NCBI RefSeq assembly: GCF_016056295.1
Contig: NZ_JAECZB010000075.1
Span: 1-39,169, forward strand
Source: Atlanticothrix silvestris CENA357
Lineage (GTDB): Bacteria; Cyanobacteriota; Cyanobacteriia; Cyanobacteriales; Nostocaceae
Length of the DNA: 39,169 nt
Direction: 5' to 3'
This document shows, one piece after another, positions 7,818 to 15,650 of this stretch. A model generated the notes under the pieces. It did no database searches. It had not been told where the DNA came from and saw only the letters and a list, made by a program, of their open reading frames with translations. The position numbers and the translations under genes were made by a program. Within the stretch, counting starts at the first letter, position 1. Each line of letters opens with the position of its first letter.

Positions 7818-8291
7818 ATGTTGAAAAGTTCTTTAACTCTTGCTACTGGTGCAATCTTATCTGCTGCTTTACTCAGTCCTGCTTTAGCTGCACCTGCCGA
7901 TTTTGTTGGTACTTGGGTAAATAAAGATGCCAATACTCGCGGTGTGACCCGCTTGGTCATCACTTCAGCAGGTAGTAATAAATTAAATATTCGAGTGTTT
8001 GGCCAATGCCATCCTAGTGATTGTGATTGGGGAACTAAACCATTATTGACCTATGGTGTCAATGTCCAAGATACGAATCATAGTTATGCTACAGCCAACT
8101 ATAACAAGGGATTTGCCAATTCTTTACTCACTTTAAATCATGCAGGTCAACAAGTAATGTTGCAAGGCTACACTCAATTTTTAGATAATAGTGGTCGGCA
8201 AAATTACTATTCCCGTGAATACTTTCAACGACAAACTAAAGTGAGAGTTCCTGCGGATATTCGTCAATTACCTGCTACTCAATTCAGATAA
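7818..8291 (+). CDS. Secreted small beta-rich protein of unknown function
   Basis: This 157-residue protein has a clear signal peptide (MLKSSLTLATGAILSAALLS, cleavage near PALA|AP). The mature domain begins DFVGTWVNKDANTRGVTRLVI and contains FGQCHPSDCDWG with two cysteines, then several strands and a closing QNYYSREYFQR. Alternating polar and hydrophobic positions suggest a lipocalin-like small barrel. The FVGTWVN..TRG..RLVI and CHP.DCDWG pattern occurs in other bacterial secreted proteins, from memory, but I know no function. It lies 105 bp after the two-repeat secreted protein on the same strand and may share its regulation. A GGAG lies about 10 nt before the ATG. Confidence 0.75.
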   Translation: MLKSSLTLATGAILSAALLSPALAAPADFVGTWVNKDANTRGVTRLVITSAGSNKLNIRVFGQCHPSDCDWGTKPLLTYGVNVQDTNHSYATANYNKGFANSLLTLNHAGQQVMLQGYTQFLDNSGRQNYYSREYFQRQTKVRVPADIRQLPATQFR

Positions 8292-8479
8292 TCAACTCTT
8301 GGGATGAAAAGATCAAAAGGCAGGAGATAATGAGTATAAATTATGGTTAATGAATCCTAACTCTTGTCTCCTGTTTACCATAATAAGATTCCCGGCTTAA
8401 ATTTTGGGTAAATTTTTTTCCGGATGAACCAAAATACAACTGAATAGATAATGTATATTGCATCTTTGTACTAAACATT

Positions 8480-8809
8480 ATGGAATTGCCCCAACGCGTA
8501 TCAATTCGCTACAAAGACACACCTTACAATACTAATGAGATACGCTTGAAAACTTTCCGACTAGCGCTACAAATATGGGAAGAACAAACTAAACCTAGGA
8601 AAACAGAGCTTTATGCGTTTATATCAGCTTGTTTAAAACAGGTAGAGCGCCAAGATCGTTTCATGTTTTCTCTACTATTTGTAGAATTAACAGACCTCAT
8701 CCGTAATTCTTCACTAGATAGGGGAATGAGAGAAGTGTTGATTAAAACAGCTTTCAGCGAGTTTGCTTGCGCTTTAACAGACTTTGAAGATGCTAACAAA
8801 AAAGATTAG
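8480..8809 (+). CDS. Hypothetical protein
   Basis: This 109-residue protein is mostly helical by composition and cytoplasmic, with no signal peptide or membrane segment. Visible features are a basic N-terminal third (RYKDTPYNTNEIRLKTFRLA) and a hydrophobic helix (FMFSLLFVELTDLI). I do not recognise a family. No strong Shine-Dalgarno precedes the ATG. The antisense frame of 62 residues has less protein-like content. It ends 99 bp before the end of the convergent gene 8909-9349, with a hairpin between. Confidence 0.5.
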   Translation: MELPQRVSIRYKDTPYNTNEIRLKTFRLALQIWEEQTKPRKTELYAFISACLKQVERQDRFMFSLLFVELTDLIRNSSLDRGMREVLIKTAFSEFACALTDFEDANKKD

Positions 8810-8884
8810 TATCGCTGAGGGTGACAACTATTATTAAGAGATTTTGTATTAGAGTTTAATCAAGGTTACTGAAGCATTTTGGCT

Positions 8885-8913
8885 GCTAGTAAAAAATGCG
8901 ATCGCTTACTAGC
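8885..8913. terminator. Inverted repeat between convergent genes, probable terminator
   Basis: GCTAGTAA (8885-8892) pairs with TTACTAGC (8906-8913) around a loop that contains a HIP1 octamer. It overlaps the stop codon of the minus-strand gene and follows the plus-strand gene. It lacks a clear T-run, so termination is likely but unproven. Confidence 0.4.
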
Positions 8914-9349
8914 TACTTTGTTCATCTCTGTTGTAACCGTTTTTGTCCCGCTTAATACTTTCTTCTAAAGCTTGAATTTGTTCACGACGAGCTTCTAATT
9001 CTAGAGAGCGACGTGCCAAATCTTGATTTTGTAAAGTCAATGATTGTCGCCACTGTTCAGCCCGTTCTGCTTCTTGTTGTAAAAAATCTGGTGTGATGCC
9101 AGTACTAAGATAGGCTTGGATTAAATGTAAAACCCAGTTAGTAGCATCTTCTAATCTAATGATGTCACCTGTGGGGGAAAGCTCAACTAAAACTAGCAAT
9201 TTTTCGCTCATAATATTTCCTTTCCCCAGCAGAATGAAAGCTTCTTCAGGAATAATTGCCCAGATTTGATCGACTTCTTGACGTGCTAACAAACGCAATT
9301 GGTACTGATCTAAAAATTCATTTCTATGTACCTGGGCTAGATATAGCAT
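8909..9349 (-). CDS. Hypothetical protein with C-terminal coiled coil
   Basis: This is a 146-residue protein. Residues 1-90 mix strands and helices (YQLRLLARQEVDQIWAIIP, then KLLVLVELSPTGDIIRLEDA). Residues 95-138 are a charged, heptad-like coiled coil rich in Q, E and R (AERAEQWRQSLTLQNQDLAR and on). There is no signal peptide. It is probably a small cyanobacterial conserved protein; I know no function. GGAG occurs 13 nt before the ATG, a little far, and an internal ATG before SEKLLVLVEL is a possible alternative start. Confidence 0.6.
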   Translation of the reverse strand: MLYLAQVHRNEFLDQYQLRLLARQEVDQIWAIIPEEAFILLGKGNIMSEKLLVLVELSPTGDIIRLEDATNWVLHLIQAYLSTGITPDFLQQEAERAEQWRQSLTLQNQDLARRSLELEARREQIQALEESIKRDKNGYNRDEQSS

Positions 9350-9397
9350 GATATTTGCTTTGCTCCAATTTTAAATTTAAAATAAAAAACGTTTTTT

Positions 9398-9502
9398 GGG
9401 CGTTGCTGAATCAAGGGATGAAATTTATGTATTGAAATCTAAAACTCCTTATTCTCTCTGCGCCTCTGCGTGAGGCAATTCATCCCGCATTTATGCAACC
9501 CC
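9398..9502. repeat. MITE-like element with imperfect terminal inverted repeats
   Basis: The left end GGGCGTTGCTGAAT...GGGATGAAATT (9398-9425) matches the reverse complement of the right end (9477-9502), which reads GGGGTTGCATAAATGCGGG then ATGAATT. The ends agree at most positions, with a one-base shift. The 50-bp core has no gene and contains a CTGCGCCTCTGCGTGAGG repeat. Size and ends suggest a short non-autonomous element. No target duplication is obvious. Confidence 0.4.
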
Positions 9503-9545
9503 TTTTTTGATAATTACAGCAGCTTTCACTTGTTTAGACTATAAA

Positions 9546-9606
9546 AGGCGCTTTTGTTTGCGTCTACCCTTCTTTTAACAAAGACGCTACGCGAAGGAAA
9601 ACGCCT
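9546..9606. repeat. Cyanobacterial palindromic repeat
   Basis: The ends AGGCGCTTTT (9546 on) and AAAACGCCT (up to 9607) are inverted. The middle holds GCGTCT and AGACGCTACGCGAAGG, a sequence style common in Nostoc-type intergenic DNA. With the MITE-like unit, it fills the 406-bp gap 9350-9755, where I see no gene. Confidence 0.4.
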
Positions 9607-9755
9607 AATGACGAATGGGTCTGTGGGTGAGGTAAAAATAAAGTTTCTTCTAAAAACCGTTTGATGAATTGAGCAGGGGTAATGGGAAAAGTTTTTCGCC
9701 TTATTGTAATTGTCCCATTACCCATTGCAGCTATGCTAGATCACGCAGGCGATGC

Positions 9756-12700
9756 CTACAGCAACGCCTGAAGGCGTGCGCGCAAAATTTCTACTTGTTT
9801 TTCAGCTTCAGTTAAAGCATCTCGCGCTCCCTCTACGACATCTGCTCTGGCTTTATCCACAAAATTAGAATTACTTAACCTCGCACTGAGAGAATTAACT
9901 TCTGCTTCAGCTTTGCTAAGGCTTTTTTCTAACTTTGCACGTAATGTGCCAATATCCACAACATCACCAGTCAAAGGAATTACTACTTGTACTGTACCAA
10001 TCACACCAGAAATTGCTTTTTCTGGTGCTTGTGGCTGGGGTGATTCTGTTTGCGGTAAGTTCTTGTCCAAAATTGGCAGTAATAATCGGTTCCAAAACTG
10101 TTGTCTCGCCTGAGCATTGAGCAAGTTTTGGGCAATAAACCAAGTAGCATAAACCAAGCCAACCAGTTCAAAGAAAGTTCCTAAGATAAAAACTCCATTC
10201 ATGGCATTACCAATGGCTAAACCTATCCTGCCAAAAACAATCGCCACGATGGTTAAGCCAATGATTTTCAAACCTCTCTGAGGCTTTTTCGCAGTCGCTG
10301 TCTGGGTTTTTTGCTTATCAGCAATAGTTAGAGTCTCCACCTTAGCCAAATCTTGAATGTAAGCCTGTCCGGCAGTCAGAATTTGCCTTTCTTGGCCATT
10401 TTCACTTTGCAAATTCGCAGTTACTTTCGCTCCTGGTTTCACATCAGCTTCAGCGCGTAAATTCCGAATTGTGCGGATAGTGCCAATTAGTAATTCAAAC
10501 TGTTCTTCCAAAGCCGGAGCAATCAATTCATTATCAACTTGAGGATAGGATTGTAAAGCTAAAGTTTGTTTTGAATCTGCTGGTTGTTGGGTAAGAGTCT
10601 GCCAAATTTCTTCGGTAATATGTGGCATGAAGGGATGCAGTAATTTCAAAATCCCTTCCAGTACATAAGCGAGTATTTGTTGAGCAACTCGCCGTGAGGA
10701 AGGGTCTGCACCTGGCTGGAGGCGAGATTTCACTAGTTCAATATACCAATCACAGAAATCACCCCAGATAAATTCATACAGCCCTTTCGCTGCTTCACCT
10801 AAACCGTAATTGTCGATGTAACTGGTGGTTTGTTTGACAACTTGATGATAGCGCGAAACAATCCAGCGATCGCTCAATTCTGTAGGGATTGGTTTACCCA
10901 ATTGTTGCGGTGTCTGTTCATCCAAGTTCATCATCACAAACCGAGCCGCATTCCACAACTTGTTAGCAAAGTTACGGGATGCTTCTACTGATGCAGATTC
11001 ATCCTTCTTGCGATCGTATTCCAACCGGATATTTTGACCAGCACCGACAACTTCCTTCACCATTGTGTAGCGCAGGGCATCAGTACCATATTTGCTAACT
11101 AATAATAATGGGTCAATACCATTACCTTTAGTCTTAGACATTTTTTGGCCATTTTCATCCAGCACTAGCCCGTGGATGTAAACATCTTTAAACGGCATTT
11201 GTCCAGTGAAATGACCAGCCATCATGGTCATTCTGGCAACCCAGAAAAAGATGATATCAAAACCTGTAACTAAAGTACTGGTGGGGTAATAAGTAGTTAA
11301 ATCCTGGGTTTGTTCTGGCCAGCCTAAAGTTGAAAACGGCCAAAGTCCCGAAGAAAACCAAGTATCCAATACATCTGGGTCTTGTTCTAACTGGACATTT
11401 TCGCCAAATTGTGATTTGGCTTTTTCCCAAGCTGCATCTGCTGATTTGGCGACAACAAACGGCGTGCTATCGGTAATTTGACCACCAGTTTCACTAACAG
11501 CATACCAAGCCGGAATTTGATGCCCCCACCATAATTGACGAGAAATGCACCAATCTTTGAGTTTCACTAACCAATCACGATAAACCTTAGTCCAGCGTTG
11601 AGGGACAAACTCTGGAGAACTTTGCTGGTCGAGGAATTGTAAAGCTTGGTCTGCCATTGGGCGAATTTTGACAAACCACTGAGTTGACAGCAGGGGTTCA
11701 ATTGGGACTTTACCGCGATCGCTATAAGGAACGGTATGCTTATAATTCTCTACCTTCACTAAAACGCCATCTGCTTCTAGGCGAGAAACCACATTCTTTC
11801 TAGCGACAAAACGATCTTGTCCTTGAAACTCACCAGCATTTTCGTTGAGTGTGCCATCCTTATTAAGGATATTAATTAACGGCAGATTGTGACGTTTACC
11901 CATTTCAAAATCATTGAGGTCATGGGCGGGAGTCACCTTTACGCAACCCGTCCCGAATGTGGGGTCAACAAACTCATCACCAATGATAGGAATCTCCCGT
12001 TGCATAATTGGTAGAGTTAGCGTCTTACCAATTAAATGCTGATATCTTTCATCATTGGGATTAACTGCCACAGCTGTATCACCCAACATAGTTTCTGGTC
12101 GAGTTGTTGCTACTTCCACATAACCAGAATTATCTGTTAAAGGATAGCGGAAATGCCAAAGATTTCCGTCAACTTCTTGGTTATCCACCTCCACATCAGA
12201 CACCGCTGACTGGGAAGCCGGACACCAGTTTACCAAGTACTCGCCCCGATAAATTAATCCTTCTTCATAGAGACTCACAAAAGCTTCCAAAACAGCTTTC
12301 GATAAACCCTCATCCATCGTAAAGCGTTCCCGCGACCAGTCTACTGAGACACCCAAACGTCGCAGCTGATTCAGAATCGTCCCCTTAGACTCCGCTTTCC
12401 ATTGCCAAGCGCGTTCTAGGAATTGTTCGCGTCCTAACTCGTAGCGAGTTTTACCTTCTTTTTTGAGTTGCTTTTCTAGCATCGTGTGAACGGCGATGCT
12501 GGCGTGGTCGGTTCCAGGTAGCCATAAGGTATTACGTCCCTGCATCCGGTGGTAGCGGATGAGGACATCAATTAAGGCACACTCAAAAGCGTGACCTATG
12601 TGCAAGCTACCAGTAACATTCGGCGGTGGAATCACAATGCAATAAGGTTCGCCGCCATGATTAGGGTCAGCTTTGTAAACTTGGTTTTCTTCCCAGAATT

Positions 12701-12767
12701 TTTGCCACTTGGCTTCGGTGGTAAAGGGGTCGTAGAGGCTAGGGAGATTGGGAATGGTTGCGGTCAT
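9756..12767 (-). CDS. valS: Valyl-tRNA synthetase with appended CAAD membrane domain
   Basis: This enzyme attaches valine to tRNA-Val. The start ATG 12767 ([14 protein letters not shown]) gives 1003 residues; the 32 codons upstream read through an inverted repeat and are not conserved-looking. Class I motifs are present: [13 protein letters not shown], the editing-domain [10 protein letters not shown], and KMSKTKGN (KMSKS-type loop with T for S). The anticodon-binding domain follows. Near residue 827 a CAAD domain is inserted: KKPQRGLK, two membrane helices separated by NAMNG, then a proline-rich linker. The normal C-terminal coiled-coil arm ([20 protein letters not shown] to the end) comes after it. 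CAAD anchors some cyanobacterial synthetases to thylakoids (established). The last codons lie in a GGCGTTGCTGTAGGCATCGCC repeat that also supplies the TAG stop. Confidence 0.97.
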   Translation of the reverse strand: MTATIPNLPSLYDPFTTEAKWQKFWEENQVYKADPNHGGEPYCIVIPPPNVTGSLHIGHAFECALIDVLIRYHRMQGRNTLWLPGTDHASIAVHTMLEKQLKKEGKTRYELGREQFLERAWQWKAESKGTILNQLRRLGVSVDWSRERFTMDEGLSKAVLEAFVSLYEEGLIYRGEYLVNWCPASQSAVSDVEVDNQEVDGNLWHFRYPLTDNSGYVEVATTRPETMLGDTAVAVNPNDERYQHLIGKTLTLPIMQREIPIIGDEFVDPTFGTGCVKVTPAHDLNDFEMGKRHNLPLINILNKDGTLNENAGEFQGQDRFVARKNVVSRLEADGVLVKVENYKHTVPYSDRGKVPIEPLLSTQWFVKIRPMADQALQFLDQQSSPEFVPQRWTKVYRDWLVKLKDWCISRQLWWGHQIPAWYAVSETGGQITDSTPFVVAKSADAAWEKAKSQFGENVQLEQDPDVLDTWFSSGLWPFSTLGWPEQTQDLTTYYPTSTLVTGFDIIFFWVARMTMMAGHFTGQMPFKDVYIHGLVLDENGQKMSKTKGNGIDPLLLVSKYGTDALRYTMVKEVVGAGQNIRLEYDRKKDESASVEASRNFANKLWNAARFVMMNLDEQTPQQLGKPIPTELSDRWIVSRYHQVVKQTTSYIDNYGLGEAAKGLYEFIWGDFCDWYIELVKSRLQPGADPSSRRVAQQILAYVLEGILKLLHPFMPHITEEIWQTLTQQPADSKQTLALQSYPQVDNELIAPALEEQFELLIGTIRTIRNLRAEADVKPGAKVTANLQSENGQERQILTAGQAYIQDLAKVETLTIADKQKTQTATAKKPQRGLKIIGLTIVAIVFGRIGLAIGNAMNGVFILGTFFELVGLVYATWFIAQNLLNAQARQQFWNRLLLPILDKNLPQTESPQPQAPEKAISGVIGTVQVVIPLTGDVVDIGTLRAKLEKSLSKAEAEVNSLSARLSNSNFVDKARADVVEGARDALTEAEKQVEILRARLQALL

Positions 12768-12816
12768 GCTGGGAAAACTAAGGTGGAAGGACTTTAATAA
12801 ATTTTGCCATAGGGTT

Positions 12817-12820
12817 GGAG
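12817..12820 (+). promoter_or_regulatory. Shine-Dalgarno GGAG of the GxxExxY gene
   Basis: GGAG lies 8 nt before ATG 12829 and decides this start over the far-upstream ATG 12748, which would overlap valS. Confidence 0.65.
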
Positions 12821-12828
12821 AGGGTTTA

Positions 12829-13254
12829 ATGGAAACGAACCGCCAAGATGCCAAGAACGCCAAGAAAGAGGAACCAAGTCAAGAGATTGATAGACTTGCT
12901 TATGCTGTGATTGGGGCTGCAATTGAGGTGCATCGGGTGTTGGGGCCAGGGTTTTTGGAGGAGGTGTATAAGGAGGCACTAATTATAGAATTTTTCAGGT
13001 GCGGGATACCTCATGTTGTTGAGAAATCGGTAACAGTAAATTACAAAGGACATGAGGTAGGGAAGGGCAGATTAGATTTTTTGGTTGCCAATTGTCTAGT
13101 TGTAGAATTAAAAGCTGTTCAGAATTTAGCCCCAATTCACGAAGCTCAAGTCATCTCTTACCTCAGAATGACTAATTATCCCCTAGCACTCCTCATCAAC
13201 TTTAACGTCCCTCTCCTCAAAGAAGGCATCAAGCGTATTATCCTGTACTCTTAA
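12829..13254 (+). CDS. GxxExxY family protein (PD-(D/E)XK nuclease fold)
   Basis: The product has 141 residues. The body begins [31 protein letters not shown], which contains the family motif G-F-L-E-E-V-Y. The core follows: a central [11 protein letters not shown]...LVVELKA gives the D and ExK of a PD-(D/E)XK nuclease fold, and [21 protein letters not shown] closes the domain. Catalytic D, E and K look intact. The first 15 residues ([15 protein letters not shown]) are translated from a terminal inverted repeat, as often seen for this family from memory. The role is unknown; nuclease activity is a family inference. The gene sits in a 61-bp divergent gap with valS and ends 48 bp before the AmpG-like gene. 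Confidence 0.85.
   Translation: METNRQDAKNAKKEEPSQEIDRLAYAVIGAAIEVHRVLGPGFLEEVYKEALIIEFFRCGIPHVVEKSVTVNYKGHEVGKGRLDFLVANCLVVELKAVQNLAPIHEAQVISYLRMTNYPLALLINFNVPLLKEGIKRIILYS
12834..12865. repeat. Left 32-bp inverted repeat of the GxxExxY unit
   Basis: The sequence starts AACGAACCGCCAAGATGCC and continues with AAGAACGCCAAGA. It matches the reverse complement of 13260-13291 with two mismatches in 32. It overlaps codons 2-13 of the GxxExxY gene. Confidence 0.8.
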
Positions 13255-13259
13255 TATTC

Positions 13260-13291
13260 TCTTGGCGCTCTTGGCGTCTTGGCGGTTCGTT
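13260..13291. repeat. Right 32-bp inverted repeat of the GxxExxY unit
   Basis: Begins TCTTGGCGCTCTTGGCG and ends GGCGGTTCGTT, the inverted partner of 12834-12865. It lies 5 bp after the GxxExxY stop codon and ends 11 bp before the ATG of the AmpG-like gene, which therefore lacks a visible Shine-Dalgarno of its own. Confidence 0.8.
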
Positions 13292-13302
13292 AAAAAAAAT
13301 CC

Positions 13303-14574
13303 ATGAAACACTCAACCATCCCCCACACCCCCTGGTTTTACATCCCCACGTTATACTTTGCCTCCGGCTTACCCTACGTCATTATCAACACAGTCTCCGT
13401 AATTTTTTACAAAAAACTCGGCATAGATAATGCCCAAATTACTCTGTGGACAAGCTTCCTCTACTTACCTTGGGTAATTAAAATGTTTTGGGGGCCAATT
13501 GTCGATATTTACTCGACCAAAAGAAGATGGATACTCTATACCCAATTTGCCATGTTCTGTGCTTTGGGATTAGTAGCCTTTTGTTTACAACTGCCAAATT
13601 TCTTTTTCATCTCCCTAGCCGCATTAACAATTGGTGCATTTATTTCAGCAACTTATGACATCGCCACAGATGGTTTTTATCTACTGGCTTTAAGTCCAGA
13701 ACAACAAGCTTTTTTTGTCGGTATTCGCTCGCTTGCTTATAGACTAGCTGTAATTTTTAGTTCTGGGATTTTAGTAGTTGTAGCTGGTCAGCTTGAAGTC
13801 TCTCTCAATAATATTCCTTTAAGCTGGACTCTAGCTATTGGCTGCTCGGCGTTGATTTTAGCGATATTTTTTATTTTCCATCGTCTAGTTTTACCTTTGC
13901 CTGAATCAGATACTGAACGACAGCCACAAGCAACAGATAAAATTCCATTTTGGCCAATTATTAGCTCATATTTTGCTCAAGAAAAGATTATAGCTATTTT
14001 AGCATTTATCTTACTCTACAGATTAGGTGAGGCAATGCTGGTCAAGATAGCTTCTTTATTTTTATTGGATAAACCAGAAGTAGGCGGAATAGGACTGACA
14101 ACATCAGAGGTAGGATTAGTTTATGGAACATTTGGCGTATTATCGCTGATTTTTGGTGGCATATTAGGAGGCTTGCTAATTGCCAAGTATGGTTTAAAAA
14201 AATGTCTGTTACCTATGGCTTTAGCATTAAACTTACCTGATTTATTTTATGTATATCTTGCTTACACTAAGCCTTCATTAGCATTAGTATCTGCTTTAGT
14301 TTCCTTAGAACAATTTGGCTATGGAGTGGGATTTACAGCATTTAGTGTTTATTTAATGTACATTTCTCAAGGTGAATATAAAACATCTCATTTTGCTATA
14401 TCTACAGGCATTATGGCTTTAGGGATGATGATACCCGGATTAATTAGTGGTTACTTACAACAAGCATTGGGATATCCATTATTTTTCGTTTTGGTCTGTT
14501 TATTCACTATCCCTGGAATGATTACTCTCTTTTTTATTCCTTTAAAAACAGAAAAAAATAATCCAGCAAGTTAA
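13303..14574 (+). CDS. AmpG-like MFS transporter
   Basis: This 423-residue inner-membrane protein has about twelve hydrophobic segments. The N-terminus (PWFYIPTLYFASGLPYVIIN), the WTSFLYLPWVIKMFWGPIVD stretch and ATYDIATDGFYL around residues 116-127 are the pattern of the AmpG branch of the major facilitator superfamily. In other bacteria AmpG imports anhydro-muropeptides for cell-wall recycling. The next gene, 67 bp downstream on the same strand, is a BadF/NagK-type sugar kinase. That makes import and phosphorylation of wall amino sugars a sensible joint role (inference). Other substrates cannot be excluded. It begins only 11 bp after the right repeat of the GxxExxY unit. Confidence 0.8.
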   Translation: MKHSTIPHTPWFYIPTLYFASGLPYVIINTVSVIFYKKLGIDNAQITLWTSFLYLPWVIKMFWGPIVDIYSTKRRWILYTQFAMFCALGLVAFCLQLPNFFFISLAALTIGAFISATYDIATDGFYLLALSPEQQAFFVGIRSLAYRLAVIFSSGILVVVAGQLEVSLNNIPLSWTLAIGCSALILAIFFIFHRLVLPLPESDTERQPQATDKIPFWPIISSYFAQEKIIAILAFILLYRLGEAMLVKIASLFLLDKPEVGGIGLTTSEVGLVYGTFGVLSLIFGGILGGLLIAKYGLKKCLLPMALALNLPDLFYVYLAYTKPSLALVSALVSLEQFGYGVGFTAFSVYLMYISQGEYKTSHFAISTGIMALGMMIPGLISGYLQQALGYPLFFVLVCLFTIPGMITLFFIPLKTEKNNPAS

Positions 14575-14641
14575 CACTGATGTTTGTGCGTTATACTATC
14601 ACTAACGTAACCTAAAATAAATACTTTGATTTTTCATTTTT

Positions 14642-15583
14642 ATGCGTTATGTTTTAGGAATAGATGGTGGTGGCAGTAAGACTGTCTGTGTCCTGATGAA
14701 TGATGCACGTCAAGTGATAGGACGTGGTGAAGCAGGCCCATCTAACTATCAAAGTATAGGTATTGCCGCAACATTAAAATCTATTCAATCTGCAATTCAC
14801 TCTGCTGTCACAAGCATGGTCACGATTGAAGCGATTTGTTTGGGTTTAGCAGGTGTAGGACGTGTAACAGATATCGAAGTTGTCAAGGTTTTAGTGCAAG
14901 AATTACAAAATAGTAAATTGCTGCCCATAATCTGGGATTTACAACCATCTAATATTGTAATTTGCAACGATGCTTTGATTGCCTTAGTTGGCGGAATCGG
15001 CCATGATGTCGGAATTGTAGTTGCTGTTGGTACTGGTTCGATAGTTTTTGGACGAAACCATCAAGGAGATACTAAACGAGTTGGTGGTTGGGGATATATT
15101 TTAGGTGATGAAGGCAGTGCTTATAAAATTGCTGTTGCTGGGATGCAAGCAGCGTTAAAATCTTATGATGGACGTGAGATATCAACGAGTCTAGTAGAGA
15201 GTTTTAAACAGCATCTTCGTTTGACTAATATAGAAGACTTAATAGAAGTTATTTATCGGCGAGGATGGGGAGTGAAAGAAATAGCAGCTTTGGCACCAAT
15301 CATAGATTTAGTAGCAGCATTAGGTGACGAAGTAGCAAATAAAATAATTGACGATGCTGTCCAAGAGTTGGTAAAAGCGACTTCTACAGTAATTAATGCA
15401 ATTTTTAATCATGACTCAGTTTTAGAAGTCGTCACAGCAGGAAGTGTTTGGCGTGGTAGATGCAAAATGCATGAAAGATTTGCAGCATCTATTATTAATA
15501 ATTTTCCTCGTGTAAAAGTGATTTTTCCGAGATCTGAACCCGCTTATGGTGCTGGTTTATTAGCATTGCAGAAATTAAGTTAG
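14642..15583 (+). CDS. BadF/BadG/BcrA/BcrD ATPase family, N-acetylglucosamine kinase-like
   Basis: This 313-residue protein of the ASKHA fold starts with LGIDGGGSKT (phosphate-1 loop). It has ICLGLAGVGR, then CNDALIAL, VAVGTGSIVFG (phosphate-2) and GGWGYILGDEGSAYKIA, the block typical of N-acetylglucosamine and N-acetylmuramate kinases. TAGSV near residue 267 and EPAYGAGLLA at the end complete the family pattern. It would phosphorylate an amino sugar with ATP in the cytoplasm. Its position after the AmpG-like importer supports a cell-wall recycling role. The choice between GlcNAc and MurNAc cannot be made by eye. Confidence 0.82.
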   Translation: MRYVLGIDGGGSKTVCVLMNDARQVIGRGEAGPSNYQSIGIAATLKSIQSAIHSAVTSMVTIEAICLGLAGVGRVTDIEVVKVLVQELQNSKLLPIIWDLQPSNIVICNDALIALVGGIGHDVGIVVAVGTGSIVFGRNHQGDTKRVGGWGYILGDEGSAYKIAVAGMQAALKSYDGREISTSLVESFKQHLRLTNIEDLIEVIYRRGWGVKEIAALAPIIDLVAALGDEVANKIIDDAVQELVKATSTVINAIFNHDSVLEVVTAGSVWRGRCKMHERFAASIINNFPRVKVIFPRSEPAYGAGLLALQKLS

Positions 15584-15650
15584 GTACATGAAAGTGCGAT
15601 CGCCTATACCCATAATGTTGAATTAACCTAAAATTAGCGATCGCTTGACT

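Noticed and set aside
12748-12828. Longer N-terminus for the GxxExxY protein
   Set aside because: It would overlap valS coding DNA, while GGAG at 12817-12820 fits ATG 12829.
12768-12863. Longer N-terminus for ValRS
   Set aside because: The 32 extra codons run antisense through the 12834-12865 inverted repeat and do not look like a synthetase N-terminus.
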